From positions 124,001 through 188,000 of the forward strand of contig NZ_JAAGXA010000007.1 in the NCBI RefSeq assembly GCF_010686755.1: 64,000 bases of DNA, given 5' to 3'. Under the pieces are notes generated by a model. That model saw nothing but the letters and a program-made list of their open reading frames with translations, was not told the DNA's origin and made no database searches. Position 1 is the first letter of the stretch, and every line of letters begins with the position of its first letter. A program made the position numbers and the translations under genes. Positions 21,602 through 30,755 of this stretch are shown in pieces. Source of the stretch: Nocardioides zeae. GTDB lineage: Bacteria; Actinomycetota; Actinomycetes; Propionibacteriales; Nocardioidaceae.

Positions 21602-21823
21602 ATGGCCAAGAAGGAAGGCGTCATCGAGATCGAGGGCTCCGTCATCGAGGCTCTCCCGAACGCGATGTTCCGCGTGGAGCTGAGCAACGGGCACAAGGTC
21701 CTCGCGCACATCAGCGGCAAGATGCGTCAGCACTACATCCGGATCCTCCCCGAGGACCGCGTGGTGGTGGAGCTCTCGCCGTACGACCTGACCCGCGGGC
21801 GCATCGTCTACCGCTACAAGTGA
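21602..21823 (+). CDS. infA: Translation initiation factor IF-1
   Basis: IF-1 binds the ribosomal A site during initiation. The 73-aa OB-fold protein begins [12 protein letters not shown] and ends [10 protein letters not shown], matching the family throughout, including H-I-S-G-K-M-R. GGAGGA precedes the ATG. It opens the infA-rpmJ-rpsM-rpsK-rpsD-rpoA-rplQ operon in the usual bacterial order. Confidence 0.98.
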   Translation: MAKKEGVIEIEGSVIEALPNAMFRVELSNGHKVLAHISGKMRQHYIRILPEDRVVVELSPYDLTRGRIVYRYK

Positions 21824-21855
21824 CATCAGCCGAGACACGTTGAAAGGACCTCCTC

Positions 21856-21969
21856 GTGAAGGTCAAGCCGAGCGTCAAGAAGATCTGTGACAAGTGCAAG
21901 GTGATCCGTCGCCACTCGCGCGTCATGGTGATCTGCGAGAACCCGCGTCACAAGCAGCGCCAGGGCTGA
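21856..21969 (+). CDS. rpmJ: 50S ribosomal protein L36 (zinc-binding form)
   Basis: This 37-aa protein begins [15 protein letters not shown] and ends R-H-K-Q-R-Q-G. The zinc ligands C11-x2-C14, C27 and H32 are all present, so this is the C+ (zinc-binding) form, which in zinc-starved actinobacteria is often replaced by a Cys-free paralogue elsewhere. GTG start with AAAGGA upstream. It lies 32 nt after infA. Confidence 0.97.
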   Translation: MKVKPSVKKICDKCKVIRRHSRVMVICENPRHKQRQG

Positions 21970-22148
21970 CGCCCTCGGCCGGTCCGCCGGCCACCCGCAC
22001 CACCCCACCCACGTGATCGCTCAACCCGCCGCACGGCGGGGGATGCACCTCCGGAGCAGAGGCCGGAGCCCGTGGTCGACCAGCCGGTCGGCCGTCCGGG
22101 AGGCGACACGACCGAGACCTCTGTGCACATCGAAGGGAAACGCCATTC

Positions 22149-22523
22149 ATGGCACGCCTCGTTGGTGTTGACCTCCCGCGCGACAAGCGCGTCGAGATCG
22201 CACTCACCTACATCTACGGCATCGGCCGTACCAGCTCCCAGCAGATCCTCGCGGCGACCGGGGTCGACCCGAACGCCCGCGTGCACACGCTGGGTGACGA
22301 GGAGCTGGTGAAGCTCCGCGACGAGATCGAGGCCAACTACAAGTTCGAGGGTGACCTCCGACGCGAGGTCCAGGCCGACATCCGCCGCAAGATCGAGATC
22401 GGCAGCTACCAGGGTCGCCGTCACCGCATGGGCCTCCCGGTCCGCGGTCAGCGCACCAAGACCAACGCGCGCACCCGCAAGGGCCCGAAGCGCACGGTCG
22501 CCGGCAAGAAGAAGGCCCGCTGA
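22149..22523 (+). CDS. rpsM: 30S ribosomal protein S13
   Basis: This 124-aa head protein of the small subunit contacts 16S rRNA and the P-site tRNA. It starts [10 protein letters not shown] and has [10 protein letters not shown] and the C-terminal basic tail [13 protein letters not shown]. The 179-nt gap from rpmJ contains no gene; it holds GC-rich inverted repeats that may be regulatory. Confidence 0.98.
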   Translation: MARLVGVDLPRDKRVEIALTYIYGIGRTSSQQILAATGVDPNARVHTLGDEELVKLRDEIEANYKFEGDLRREVQADIRRKIEIGSYQGRRHRMGLPVRGQRTKTNARTRKGPKRTVAGKKKAR

Positions 22524-22585
22524 TCCCGCTGCGCGGGTCAACGGTCCACTCGTCACGAGCTCACCAGACTTTCAGGAGATAACGC

Positions 22586-22993
22586 ATGCCCCCCAAGGGA
22601 CGCGCTGCGGCTGGCGCCAAGAAGGTGCGCCGCAAGGAGAAGAAGAACGTCGCCGCCGGCGAGGCTCACATCAAGAGCACGTTCAACAACACCATCGTCA
22701 CCATCACGGACCCCACCGGTGCCGTGATCTCGTGGGCCTCCGCCGGCACCGTCGGCTTCAAGGGCTCGCGCAAGTCCACGCCGTACGCCGCGCAGATGGC
22801 TGCTGAGGCCGCTGGTCGTCGGGCGATGGAGCACGGCATGAAGAAGATCGACGTCTTCGTGAAGGGCCCGGGCTCGGGCCGCGAGACGGCGATCCGCTCG
22901 CTGGGTGCGATCGGCCTCGAGGTCGGCACCATCCAGGACGTCACGCCGCAGCCCCACAACGGATGCCGGCCGCCCAAGCGCCGCCGCGTCTGA
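22586..22993 (+). CDS. rpsK: 30S ribosomal protein S11
   Basis: This 135-aa platform protein of the 30S subunit has an N-terminal Lys-rich stretch, [15 protein letters not shown] and the C-terminal [10 protein letters not shown] signature. AGGAG precedes the ATG. It follows rpsM by 62 nt and precedes rpsD by 31 nt. Confidence 0.98.
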   Translation: MPPKGRAAAGAKKVRRKEKKNVAAGEAHIKSTFNNTIVTITDPTGAVISWASAGTVGFKGSRKSTPYAAQMAAEAAGRRAMEHGMKKIDVFVKGPGSGRETAIRSLGAIGLEVGTIQDVTPQPHNGCRPPKRRRV

Positions 22994-23024
22994 GACGACA
23001 CCAGAGACCTAGGAGACTGATCAG

Positions 23025-23633
23025 ATGGCCCGTTACACCGGCCCCATGACCAAGAAGTCGCGCCGTCTCGGTGTCGACCTCGTCGGTGGCGACGCTGCGT
23101 TCGAGCGCCGCCCCTACCCGCCCGGCATGCACGGCCGCGCGCGGGTGAAGGAGAGCGAGTACCGCGCGCAGCTGCAGGAGAAGCAGAAGGCGCGCATCAG
23201 CTACGGCGTGCTCGAGCGCCAGTTCTACAACTACTACGTCGAGGCGTCGCGCCGCACGGGCAAGACGGGTGACAACCTGCTCCAGCTCCTGGAGTGCCGT
23301 CTCGACAACGTGGTGTACCGCGCCGGGTTCGCCCGCACGCGTCGCCACGCCCGCCAGCTCGTGAGCCACGGCCACTTCCTGGTGAACGGCAAGAAGGTCA
23401 ACATCCCGAGCTACCAGGTGGCGCAGTACGACGTCATCGACGTGCGGGAGAAGTCGCTCGAGACGACGCCGTTCATCGTCGCGCGCGAGACCCACGGCGA
23501 GCGCGTCGTCCCGGCGTGGCTCGAGGCCGTCCCGAGCCGCATGCGGATCCTGGTGCACTCGCGCCCGGTCCGTGCGCAGATCGACGTGCCCGTCCAGGAG
23601 CAGCTGATCGTGGAGTTCTACTCCAAGAAGTGA
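23025..23633 (+). CDS. rpsD: 30S ribosomal protein S4
   Basis: This 202-aa primary 16S rRNA-binding protein has the S4 domain from about residue 90 (L-L-E-C-R-L-D-N-V-V-Y-R-A-G-F-A) and R-R-H-A-R-Q-L-V-S-H-G-H-F. The N-terminal four-Cys zinc motif of some bacteria is absent: it begins M-A-R-Y-T-G-P-M-T-K-K-S-R-R, the zinc-free form. S4 often represses its own operon, but no specific site was identified here. Confidence 0.98.
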   Translation: MARYTGPMTKKSRRLGVDLVGGDAAFERRPYPPGMHGRARVKESEYRAQLQEKQKARISYGVLERQFYNYYVEASRRTGKTGDNLLQLLECRLDNVVYRAGFARTRRHARQLVSHGHFLVNGKKVNIPSYQVAQYDVIDVREKSLETTPFIVARETHGERVVPAWLEAVPSRMRILVHSRPVRAQIDVPVQEQLIVEFYSKK

Positions 23634-23640
23634 TCCAGCG

Positions 23641-23679
23641 GTGCGGGGTCCCCGGCTCGTCGAGCCGGGTGCCCCGCAC
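23641..23679 (+). terminator. Strong hairpin between rpsD and rpoA
   Basis: Two stacked 8-bp stems, GTGCGGGG/CCCCGCAC and CCCGGCTC/GAGCCGGG, are separated by a 2x2 internal loop and capped by 3 nt. It begins 7 nt after the rpsD stop and is followed by a pyrimidine-rich stretch (ctttccttcc). It may act as a partial terminator, attenuator or processing site that sets rpoA level. Confidence 0.7.
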
Positions 23680-23751
23680 TGTCGTTCGACCTTTCCTTCC
23701 ATCACGTTCGGGCCCATCAAATAGTGGGTGAGCCCGGAAAGGAACCAACCA

Positions 23752-24768
23752 GTGCTCATCGCTCAGCGCCCGACCCTGGACGAGGTTGTCGCCGGGGACT
23801 ACCGGTCCCGGTTCGTCATCGAGCCCCTGGAGCCGGGCTTCGGCTACACGCTCGGCAACTCCCTGCGCCGCACGCTCCTGTCCTCGATCCCGGGCGCCGC
23901 GGTCACCAGCATCAAGCTCGACAACGTGCTCCACGAGTTCTCGACGGTCGAGGGCGTCAAGGAGGACGTCACCGAGATCATCCTGAACCTCAAGGGCCTC
24001 GTGGTCTCCTCCGAGCACGACGAGCCGGTCACGATGTACCTGCGCAAGTCGGGTGCCGGTGACGTCACCGCCGCGGACATCGCTCCGCCGGCCGGCGTCG
24101 AGGTGCACAACCCCGACCTGAAGATCGCCACGCTGTCCGACAAGGGCCGCCTGGAGATGGAGCTGGTCGTCGAGCGTGGCCGCGGCTACGTCTCGGCCGT
24201 CCAGAACAAGGGTGCCGACAACGAGATCGGCCGCATCCCGGTCGACTCCATCTACAGCCCCGTGCTGAAGGTGACCTACAAGGTCGAGGCCACCCGTGTC
24301 GAGCAGCGCACCGACTTCGACAAGCTGATCATCGACGTCGAGACCAAGCCGTCGATCCAGCCCCGCGACGCGCTCGCCTCGGCGGGCAAGACGCTGGTCG
24401 AGCTCTTCGGCCTGGCCCGCGAGCTCAACGTCGAGGCCGAGGGCATCGACATCGGCCCGTCGCCCGTCGACGAGCAGCTGGCGGCCGACCTGGCCCTGCC
24501 GGTCGAGGACCTGCAGCTCACCGTGCGGTCCTACAACTGCCTCAAGCGCGAGGGCATCCACACCGTGGGCGAGCTCATCTCGCGCTCGGAGCAGGACCTG
24601 CTGGACATCCGCAACTTCGGTGCGAAGTCGATCGACGAGGTGAAGGCCAAGCTCGTCGAGATGGGTCTCTCGCTCAAGGACAGCGCGCCGGGCTTCGACC
24701 CCGCCACCGCCCTCGCGGCGTACGGCGACGACGAGGACGACGCGTTCGTCGAGGACGAGCAGTACTGA
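23752..24768 (+). CDS. rpoA: RNA polymerase alpha subunit
   Basis: The alpha subunit nucleates RNA polymerase assembly and contacts promoter UP elements and activators. At 338 aa it has the N-terminal dimerisation domain ([23 protein letters not shown]) and the C-terminal DNA-binding domain ([20 protein letters not shown]). The start is the GTG at 23752, preceded by GGAAAGGA; an upstream in-frame start at 23728 would include the ribosome-binding site. Confidence 0.98.
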   Translation: MLIAQRPTLDEVVAGDYRSRFVIEPLEPGFGYTLGNSLRRTLLSSIPGAAVTSIKLDNVLHEFSTVEGVKEDVTEIILNLKGLVVSSEHDEPVTMYLRKSGAGDVTAADIAPPAGVEVHNPDLKIATLSDKGRLEMELVVERGRGYVSAVQNKGADNEIGRIPVDSIYSPVLKVTYKVEATRVEQRTDFDKLIIDVETKPSIQPRDALASAGKTLVELFGLARELNVEAEGIDIGPSPVDEQLAADLALPVEDLQLTVRSYNCLKREGIHTVGELISRSEQDLLDIRNFGAKSIDEVKAKLVEMGLSLKDSAPGFDPATALAAYGDDEDDAFVEDEQY

Positions 24769-24777
24769 TCCACCCCT

Positions 24778-24832
24778 GCTCGGGCGGCCGACCGGTCGCC
24801 CGAGCCCGCCCCTGGGGTCGCACCGCGACCCC
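24778..24832 (+). other. Two perfect hairpins between rpoA and rplQ
   Basis: GCTCGGGCG/CGCCCGAGC (24778-24786 with 24797-24805) and GGGGTCGC/GCGACCCC (24814-24821 with 24825-24832) lie in the 113-nt gap. No T-run follows. They may be processing or attenuation signals within the operon. Confidence 0.6.
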
Positions 24833-24881
24833 GTGTCTATCCCGGTACCTGGTACGGCCGGGAAGAAGGTAGAGATCTGCG

Positions 24882-25448
24882 ATGCCCACCCCCAAGAAGG
24901 GTCCCCGCCTCGGCGGCAGCCCGGCCCACCAGCGCCTGATCCTGTCGAACCTGGCCACCCAGCTGTTCGAGCACGGCCGCATCGTCACGACGGAGTCGCG
25001 TGCCCGCACGCTCCGCCCCGTCGCGGAGAAGCTGATCACCAAGGCCGTCAAGGCCCACAAGGCGGAGCAGGCCGACGAGGCCGTCGTGTCGCTCCACCAG
25101 CGTCGTGAGGTCCTCAAGACCGTCCGCGACAAGAGCATCGTGCACGTCCTCTTCACGGAGATCGCGCCGACGTTCGCGGAGCGTCCGGGCGGCTACACCC
25201 GCATCACGAAGCTCGGCCCCCGCAAGGGCGACAACGCCCCCATGGCGGTCATCGAGCTCGTGACGGAGGAGTACGTCGCCAAGGCCGTCACCAAGCCCGC
25301 CGCGCCCGCCGCGCCGGTCGAGGAGCCCGCCGAGGAGACGCCCGCCGCCGAGGAGACCACCGAGGAGACCACCGAGGAGACCACGGACGAGGCCGCTGAG
25401 GCCCCGGCCGAGGAGTCCGACGAGGCCACCGACGAGGCCAAGGCCTGA
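24882..25448 (+). CDS. rplQ: 50S ribosomal protein L17 with acidic C-terminal extension
   Basis: L17 lies near the exit tunnel of the large subunit. The first 120 residues are canonical ([34 protein letters not shown]). About 60 further residues are rich in Glu, Ala, Thr and Pro, including three 12-bp DNA repeats (25350-25385) coding E-E-T-T. Extended acidic tails on L17 occur in several actinobacteria; their role is unknown. The gene ends the operon at a strong terminator. Confidence 0.96.
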   Translation: MPTPKKGPRLGGSPAHQRLILSNLATQLFEHGRIVTTESRARTLRPVAEKLITKAVKAHKAEQADEAVVSLHQRREVLKTVRDKSIVHVLFTEIAPTFAERPGGYTRITKLGPRKGDNAPMAVIELVTEEYVAKAVTKPAAPAAPVEEPAEETPAAEETTEETTEETTDEAAEAPAEESDEATDEAKA

Positions 25449-25471
25449 CGCAGGTCGCACGCTCCACCGCG

Positions 25472-25508
25472 AACGGCCCGCCATCCCCGCAGGGGGTGGC
25501 GGGCCGTT
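25472..25508 (+). terminator. Terminator hairpin after rplQ
   Basis: A perfect 17-bp stem (25472-25488 with 25492-25508) with a 3-nt loop starts 23 nt after the rplQ stop. It is followed by only a short T-containing stretch (gcatttcg), as is usual for actinobacterial terminators. Confidence 0.85.
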
Positions 25509-25540
25509 CCGCATTTCGTGGTGCTCCCTACGGTGGGCCC

Positions 25541-25789
25541 ATGAGCACCGAGAAGTCTCCCGCCGAGGAGCTGCGCACCGAGGACCCGACCACCGAGCCG
25601 ACCCTCGAGGGCGACGCCCGCGAGGCCGAGGCGGGCCAGCCCGTCGCGGGCGCGGAGGAGGAGCCCGACGGCGGCGACGACCCGACGCCGGCGGCTGCGG
25701 ACGTCGCGCCGACGACGGACGCCCCCGACGCCGCGGCGGCCCTCGAGGAGTCGGGCGGGGAGCACATCATCGAGGCGCGGCAGGACTGA
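25541..25789 (+). CDS. Small acidic hypothetical protein
   Basis: This 82-aa protein is almost entirely Glu, Asp, Ala, Pro and Thr, with no hydrophobic core and no recognisable domain. It is predicted to be disordered. Its composition resembles the acidic tail of the neighbouring L17, which may reflect shared ancestry or just shared bias. The ATG at 25541 was chosen over the in-frame GTG inside the terminator at 25496. No clear Shine-Dalgarno is visible, so it could be leaderless or not a gene at all. Confidence 0.5.
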   Translation: MSTEKSPAEELRTEDPTTEPTLEGDAREAEAGQPVAGAEEEPDGGDDPTPAAADVAPTTDAPDAAAALEESGGEHIIEARQD

Positions 25790-25796
25790 CCCCTCG

Positions 25797-25850
25797 CGCC
25801 GAGTTGTCACGTACGACGCGACGCGACGCGGCGTACGTGACAACTCGGCG
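25797..25850. repeat. Family C palindrome (19-bp arms), copy 1
   Basis: Perfect arms CGCCGAGTTGTCACGTACG (25797-25815) and CGTACGTGACAACTCGGCG (25832-25850) enclose a 16-nt loop of CGACG repeats. It lies between the convergent small acidic gene and the GntR gene. Related arms occur at 62271, 62402 and 62464. Confidence 0.92.
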
Positions 25851-25885
25851 AACCTGGCGCGCCCTCCGACCCAGCTCGACGGGGC

Positions 25886-26242
25886 TCAGGGCCAGGCGCG
25901 GTCGAGCGCGTTGTGGGCCTCGGGTCGGGTGAGGCCGGCGCGGCGGGCGGCGGCGACGTACGCCGCGGCGGCAGCGCCGACGTCGCCCGTGGTCGCCGCC
26001 GTCGTCTCGGCCACGAAGGTGCCGGCCCGACCGCGGGTCTCGACGACGCCGTCGGCCTCCAGCTCGCGGTAGACCCGGGCCACGGTGCCGGCGGCCAGCC
26101 CCAGCTGCTCGGCCAACCCGCGCACGGTGGGCAGCCGCTCTCCGGCGGACAGGTCGCCCGTGGCGACGAGCGCCGCGACCTGGGCCCGCAGCTGCTCGAA
26201 CGGGGGCGTGGCCGACGCGGGGTCGGGCGGCTGGATCGTCAC
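25886..26242 (-). CDS. GntR-family regulator, short YtrA-like form
   Basis: This 118-aa protein is mostly one winged-helix domain (F-E-Q-L-R-A-Q-V-A-A-L-V; A-G-E-R-L-P-T-V-R-G-L-A-E-Q-L-G; A-R-V-Y-R-E-L-E-A-D-G-V-V-E-T-R-G) with a short helical tail for dimerisation, typical of YtrA-type GntR repressors. It diverges from the PfkB kinase gene with 59 bp between starts, so kinase control is plausible. The start at GTG 26242 is chosen because the domain begins just after it; no Shine-Dalgarno is obvious. Confidence 0.82.
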   Translation of the reverse strand: MTIQPPDPASATPPFEQLRAQVAALVATGDLSAGERLPTVRGLAEQLGLAAGTVARVYRELEADGVVETRGRAGTFVAETTAATTGDVGAAAAAYVAAARRAGLTRPEAHNALDRAWP

Positions 26243-26301
26243 CGGCAGCACGGTAGCGGCCCGCGCTGGCCCGCGCCGTACCCGTGTGATGAGGTGGCCC
26301 C

Positions 26302-27243
26302 GTGGCACAGGAGCAGCAGGTGGCGCTGGTGGTGGGCGAGGCGCTCGTGGACGTGGTGCGCCGCGCCGACGGGGAGAGCGACGAGCGGGCTGGCGGGAGC
26401 GCGGCCAACGTCGCCGTCGCGCTGGCGCGGCTCGGCCGCCCGACGTGGTTCGCCACCGCCATGGCCGACGACCGGTACGGCGCGATCCTCGCCGCCCACA
26501 TCGGCCGCGACGGCGTGCGGCTCGCCGCCGACCCCGAGACGATCGAGCGCACCTCCTCGGCGGTGGCGACGATCGCGGCGGACGGCGCCGCGTCGTACGA
26601 GTTCGACCTCGAGTGGCGCCTCGGCGAGGTAGCGGTGGGTGAGGGCGTGCCCGGCTGGGTGCACGTCTGCTCCATCGCCGCGGTCCTGCCGCCAGGGTGC
26701 GACGACGTCCTGGCGGTCGTGCGGCGGGAGCGGGAGCGGGCGCTGGTGAGCTATGACGTCAACGCGCGGCCCGCGATCACGGGCACGGGCGTCGAGGTCG
26801 TCGCGCGGGTGGAGACGCTGGTGGCGGAGTCCGACGTCGTGAAGGCGTCCGACGAGGACCTGGCGGCGCTGTGGCCGGCGCTCACCGAGGAGGAGGCCGT
26901 CGACCGCCTCCTGGGCCTGGGCGCCCGCCTCGTCGTCGTGACGCGCGGCGCGAGCGGTGCCGAGTGCCACCGGGCGGACACCGTCGCCGGCGTGCCGGCC
27001 GTCACCGACCTGGGGGTCGTCGACACGATCGGGGCCGGTGACACCCTCGCAGCCGCCTTCGTCGACGCGCTGTGGGAGCGCGGCGTCGTGGGGGCCGCCT
27101 CGCGCGAACGGCTCGACGACCTGCCGCCCGAGGACCTCGGAGCGGCCCTCGCCTGGGCCGCACGGGCGGCGGCGCTCACGGTGTCGCGGCCGGGTGCGGA
27201 TCCGCCGTACCTCGCCGAGGTCGGCCCGCGCCGACGCTCGTAG
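26302..27243 (+). CDS. PfkB-family carbohydrate kinase
   Basis: This 313-aa ribokinase-fold enzyme phosphorylates a sugar or sugar-like substrate with ATP. It has the N-terminal G-E-A-L-V-D-V-V and [15 protein letters not shown] signature, and the catalytic D-T-I-G-A-G-D with Asp247. The first signature and the G-E-A-L-V-D opening are fructokinase-like, but substrate cannot be fixed. GTG start. truA follows within 10 nt, which suggests co-transcription without an evident functional link. Confidence 0.88.
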   Translation: MAQEQQVALVVGEALVDVVRRADGESDERAGGSAANVAVALARLGRPTWFATAMADDRYGAILAAHIGRDGVRLAADPETIERTSSAVATIAADGAASYEFDLEWRLGEVAVGEGVPGWVHVCSIAAVLPPGCDDVLAVVRRERERALVSYDVNARPAITGTGVEVVARVETLVAESDVVKASDEDLAALWPALTEEEAVDRLLGLGARLVVVTRGASGAECHRADTVAGVPAVTDLGVVDTIGAGDTLAAAFVDALWERGVVGAASRERLDDLPPEDLGAALAWAARAAALTVSRPGADPPYLAEVGPRRRS

Positions 27244-27253
27244 GATCCTCGGC

Positions 27254-28087
27254 GTGCGCCTGCGGATCGATCTCGCCTACGACGGCACCGACTTCCACGG
27301 CTGGGCGACCCAGCCGGCGCTGCGCACCGTGCAGGGCGAGCTCGAGCAGGGGCTCGCGACCGTGCTGCGGCTGCCGGAGCCCGTCTCCGTGGTGGTCGCC
27401 GGCCGCACCGACGCCGGCGTGCACGCCCGCGGCCAGGTGGTGCACGTCGACCTCGACGACGAGCGCGTCGCCGCCTCCGCGAGCCGCGGTGTCACCGATC
27501 CCGTCCCCGCGCTGGCCCGCAAGCTCAACGGCGTGCTGCCCGGCGACGTCCGCGTGCACCGCACGCGCCTCGCCCCGGAGGGTTTCGACGCGCGGTTCTC
27601 GGCGGTCTGGCGCCGCTACGCCTACCGGATCGCCGACCGGCCCGAGCTGGTCGACCCGCTCGCGCGGCGACACGTGCTGGCCTGGGGGCAGCCGGTCGAC
27701 GAGACCCTCATGAACGCGGCCTCCGCCGACCTGGTCGGCGAGCAGGACTTCGCGGCGTTCTGCAAGAAGCGACCGGGCGCCACGACGATCCGCACGCTCC
27801 TCGACCTGCAGTGGGCACGGCGCGAGGACGGGGTGCTCGAGGGCACCATCCGCGCCGACGCGTTCTGCCACAACATGGTCCGGGCGCTCGTCGGCTGCCT
27901 CCTGGCGGTGGGGGAGGGACGCCGCTCCCCGGCCTGGGCGCGCGAGGTGCTCCTCGCCGGCGTGCGCGACCCGTCGGTGCAGGTGGTGCACGCCCACGGC
28001 CTGGTGCTCGAGGAGGTCGGCTACCCCGACGACGCCGCCCTCGCGCTGCGCGCGGAGGAGACCCGGAAGGTGCGGACCCGTGACTGA
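27254..28087 (+). CDS. truA: tRNA pseudouridine synthase A
   Basis: TruA converts U38-U40 of tRNA anticodon stems to pseudouridine. The 277-aa protein starts [17 protein letters not shown] and has the catalytic Asp53 in [10 protein letters not shown]. Further motifs are [12 protein letters not shown] and [11 protein letters not shown]. The GTG at 27254 fits the family start. In many bacteria truA ends the rplQ operon; here GntR and PfkB genes lie between. Confidence 0.96.
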   Translation: MRLRIDLAYDGTDFHGWATQPALRTVQGELEQGLATVLRLPEPVSVVVAGRTDAGVHARGQVVHVDLDDERVAASASRGVTDPVPALARKLNGVLPGDVRVHRTRLAPEGFDARFSAVWRRYAYRIADRPELVDPLARRHVLAWGQPVDETLMNAASADLVGEQDFAAFCKKRPGATTIRTLLDLQWARREDGVLEGTIRADAFCHNMVRALVGCLLAVGEGRRSPAWAREVLLAGVRDPSVQVVHAHGLVLEEVGYPDDAALALRAEETRKVRTRD

Positions 28088-28691
28088 GCAGCCCGACGAG
28101 CACTACTTCACGGCGGACCCCTCGGTGCCGTTCACGCGCGAGCGGATCGAGGTGGAGGTCTGGGACGAGCGCCTGCGCCTCGACACCGGCTCCGGCGTCT
28201 TCGCCCGCGGTCGGCTCGACGTCGGCACCGCGGTCCTGTTCCGCGAGACCGACCCGCCGTCCGGCGTGGAGCGGCTGCTGGACCTCGGCTGCGGGTACGG
28301 CGTGATCGGCCTCGCGCTCGCCCGTCGCCTCCCGGCCGCGCACGTCACGGCGGTCGACGTCAACGAGCGGGCCCTCCTGCTGGCGCGCGAGAACGCGGCG
28401 GGGCTGGGGGTGGCGGACCGCTACGAGGCGCTGCTGCCCGGCGAGGTGGCGCTTGACGCGACGTACGACGAGATCTGGTCCAACCCGCCCATCCGCATCG
28501 GCAAGGCCGCGCTCCACGAGCTGCTGCTGACCTGGTTGCCGCGCCTGGCGCCGGGCGGCCGTGCCGTGCTGGTCGTCGGCCGCAACCTGGGCGCCGACTC
28601 GCTGCAACGCTGGCTGGGAGAGCAGGGCTGGCCGACCGAGCGCATCGCCAGCGCCAAGGGCTTCCGCGTGCTCGAGGTGCGGCGGGGTTGA
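28080..28691 (+). CDS. RsmC-like class I SAM methyltransferase
   Basis: This 203-aa protein has the SAM-binding motif [12 protein letters not shown] (66-77), the acidic A-V-D-V-N-E-R strand and the catalytic N-P-P-I at 135-138. The NPP(F/I) tetrad and the short length match RsmC/RlmG-type rRNA guanine-N2 methyltransferases lacking the N-terminal duplicate domain. It overlaps truA by 8 nt, supporting an RNA-modification role. The exact target is not determined. Confidence 0.85.
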   Translation: MTEQPDEHYFTADPSVPFTRERIEVEVWDERLRLDTGSGVFARGRLDVGTAVLFRETDPPSGVERLLDLGCGYGVIGLALARRLPAAHVTAVDVNERALLLARENAAGLGVADRYEALLPGEVALDATYDEIWSNPPIRIGKAALHELLLTWLPRLAPGGRAVLVVGRNLGADSLQRWLGEQGWPTERIASAKGFRVLEVRRG

Positions 28692-28702
28692 TGCCGCGGG
28701 GC

Positions 28703-28799
28703 CGGCACTTTCCCCGGTCGACCGGGGAACACGCCGCCCTGACCATCAACATTGATGGTCAAAGCGACACTTTCCCCGGCTGACCGGGGAAAGTGTCAC
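28703..28799. repeat. Family A intergenic repeat, copy 2 (three consecutive hairpins)
   Basis: Hairpin CGGCACTTTCCCCGG/CCGGGGAACACGCCG, central GACCATC/GATGGTC palindrome (28741-28760), then GACACTTTCCCCGG/CCGGGGAAAGTGTC. The right end contains the stop codon of the beta-lactamase gene (28796-28798). It lies between convergent genes. Confidence 0.92.
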
Positions 28800-29755
28800 C
28801 CCGCCCGACCCACCCCGAGGGCGGCGAAGGTGACGCGGGTGGCGTCGGCGACGAGGGCGTCGTGGGTGGGGTCGTCCGCCTCGTCGCCGCTGGTCAGCAC
28901 CGCGATGACGACGGGCGAGCGGTTCGAGCCGGCGGGCGGCCACGCCACGGCGATGTCGTTGCGCGTGCCGTACGCAGCCGATCCGGTCTTGTCGCCGACC
29001 GTCCAGCCGTCGGGGGCGCCGGCCCGCACGAGGGCGTCGCCGGTCGTGTTGCGCACGAGGAGGTCGACGAGCTCGGCCCGGCGGTCGGGTGCGAGCACGC
29101 AGCCGAGCGTGTACGACGCGAGCGACCGCGCGAGGGCACGCGGGGTGCTCGTGTCGCGGACGTCGCCCGGCACGGCCGTGTTGAGGTCCGGCTCCTCGCG
29201 CACCGAGGTCGTCGTGGTGTCGCCGATCCGCCGCAGCTCCGCCGTCAGCCCCGCGGGTCCGCCGAGCTCGTCGAAGAGCAGGTTCGCTGCGGTGTTGTCG
29301 CTGTAGCGGACCGCGGCGTCAGCGAGCTCGCGCACGGTCAGGCCGTCCGCGACGTGCTGCTCGGTGACGGGGGAGTAGGTGACGAGGTCGTCCTCGGTCC
29401 AGCGCACCGTCCGGTCGAGGTCGGCCTCGGTGGCGGTGCGGAGCAGGGCACCGACCTGCAGCGCCTTGACGGTGGAGGCGAAGGCGAAGCGCTCGTCGGG
29501 ACGGTGGGCCACGACCCGGCCCGTGTCGACCTCGAGGGCCACCACGCCCAGGCGCGCGTCGTACTGCCGCTCCAACGCCGCGAACCGCGCCGCCGCGGCG
29601 CGCTCGGACGGGACGCCGGCCACCGCTACGGACGGGGCCGCGACAGACGGGGCCGCGACGGATGGTGCCCCCACCGACGGGGAGGCGGCGGGCGCGACGA
29701 GCGCCGCGCCGAGGACGGCGGCGGCGAGCAGGGAGCGGGTGGGCAGGAGGCGCAT
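28796..29755 (-). CDS. bla: Class A beta-lactamase
   Basis: This 319-aa secreted serine beta-lactamase hydrolyses beta-lactams. A signal peptide covers about residues 1-25, followed by an Ala-Pro-Ser-Val repeat linker (26-46). All catalytic elements are intact: S94-T-V-K97, S152-D-N154, E188-P-D-L-N192 and K256-T-G258. The ATG at 29755 is 118 bp from the divergent LysR start. The gene order, bla diverging from a LysR regulator followed by a cytosolic beta-lactamase-like protein, matches the inducible Streptomyces cacaoi bla system. The stop codon lies within a dispersed repeat. Confidence 0.95.
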   Translation of the reverse strand: MRLLPTRSLLAAAVLGAALVAPAASPSVGAPSVAAPSVAAPSVAVAGVPSERAAAARFAALERQYDARLGVVALEVDTGRVVAHRPDERFAFASTVKALQVGALLRTATEADLDRTVRWTEDDLVTYSPVTEQHVADGLTVRELADAAVRYSDNTAANLLFDELGGPAGLTAELRRIGDTTTTSVREEPDLNTAVPGDVRDTSTPRALARSLASYTLGCVLAPDRRAELVDLLVRNTTGDALVRAGAPDGWTVGDKTGSAAYGTRNDIAVAWPPAGSNRSPVVIAVLTSGDEADDPTHDALVADATRVTFAALGVGRAG

Positions 29756-29873
29756 GGTCGACCTTCCGAGAGAGGTGCGGGACGCACCGCACTCTGCGGG
29801 GTGGCGACCCATGCCGTCCAAGACCGGATCGCGGCAGACGATGCTGTTCCGGCATGAGTGGCAGACTGCCCCC
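29756..29873. promoter_or_regulatory. Divergent bla / lysR control region
   Basis: This 118-bp gap should hold both promoters and the LysR operator. An inverted repeat CATGCCG (29810-29816) / CGGCATG (29850-29856) with a 33-bp centre is visible and is a candidate operator pair. Exact binding sites cannot be set from sequence. Confidence 0.5.
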
Positions 29874-30755
29874 GTGGACCTCGTCACGGCGTGCCGGGTG
29901 CTCGTCCAGGTGGCCGAGCAGGGGAGCGTGACCCGCGGTGCCTCCGTGCTGGGCATCCCCCAGTCGGTCGCGAGCCGGCGTCTCGCCGCGCTCGAGCGCA
30001 CCCTCGGCGCCGACCTGCTCGACCGTCGCGCCCGTCGTGCGCGCCTCACCCCCACCGCCCTGGACCTGCTGCCGCTGGCCCGGCGGCTCGTGCGGGCGGC
30101 CGACGAGCTCGCTGTCGCCGCCGAGCGGGCCGGTGCCCGGCCGCGGTCCCTGCTCGTCGGCGTGGGCCCCCTCGTGACGCCGCGCGCGCTCGCCGACGTC
30201 GTCGCGGCCGGACGTGACGCCGGGCTGCGCCTCGAGGTGGACGCGCAGGGTGCCGGTGCCCGGCGCGCCGCCGTCGACGAGCGCGTCGCCGACGCCGCCG
30301 TGGTGCCGGTGCCGCCCGACCGGGCGACGTGGCGGGTGCCCCTCGGGGTCGCCGAGGACGCCGTCGGACCGGGAGCCCGGGTGCACCTCGCGGCGCTGCG
30401 GGTGGTGCGGGGCGCTGAGCGGGTACGCCGCGTCCTCCTCCTCCCCGAGGACGACGTGCCCCACGTGCGCGACCCCTTGCTGCGCCTGCGCGACGCGCTC
30501 GGCCTGCGGCCCGGGCAGGTCGTCGTGGCGCCCTCCGACGCGTCGGCGACCGCCGCCGTCCTGGCCGGCGACCTCGTCGTCTGCTCGGCGGCCGAGGCGA
30601 CGGCGCTCGACCTCCGGTGGCGCCCGCTCGGCGAGCTGGGCGACGGCACGTGGGCGCGGGGGCACGCGCTGGTGGCCGTCGACCGGGGCGAGCAGGCGAC
30701 CCTGGTCGCCGCGCTCGCCGCACCGCTCCGCCGGATGCTGGGGGTGCCCGCGTGA
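29874..30755 (+). CDS. blaA: LysR-family regulator, BlaA-like
   Basis: This 293-aa protein has an N-terminal LysR winged helix ([40 protein letters not shown]) and a periplasmic-binding-like effector domain. It diverges from bla and overlaps the next gene by 4 nt. In Streptomyces cacaoi the LysR-type BlaA activates the divergent beta-lactamase gene together with BlaB; the arrangement here is the same, so the name is given by synteny. GTG start. Confidence 0.82.
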   Translation: MDLVTACRVLVQVAEQGSVTRGASVLGIPQSVASRRLAALERTLGADLLDRRARRARLTPTALDLLPLARRLVRAADELAVAAERAGARPRSLLVGVGPLVTPRALADVVAAGRDAGLRLEVDAQGAGARRAAVDERVADAAVVPVPPDRATWRVPLGVAEDAVGPGARVHLAALRVVRGAERVRRVLLLPEDDVPHVRDPLLRLRDALGLRPGQVVVAPSDASATAAVLAGDLVVCSAAEATALDLRWRPLGELGDGTWARGHALVAVDRGEQATLVAALAAPLRRMLGVPA

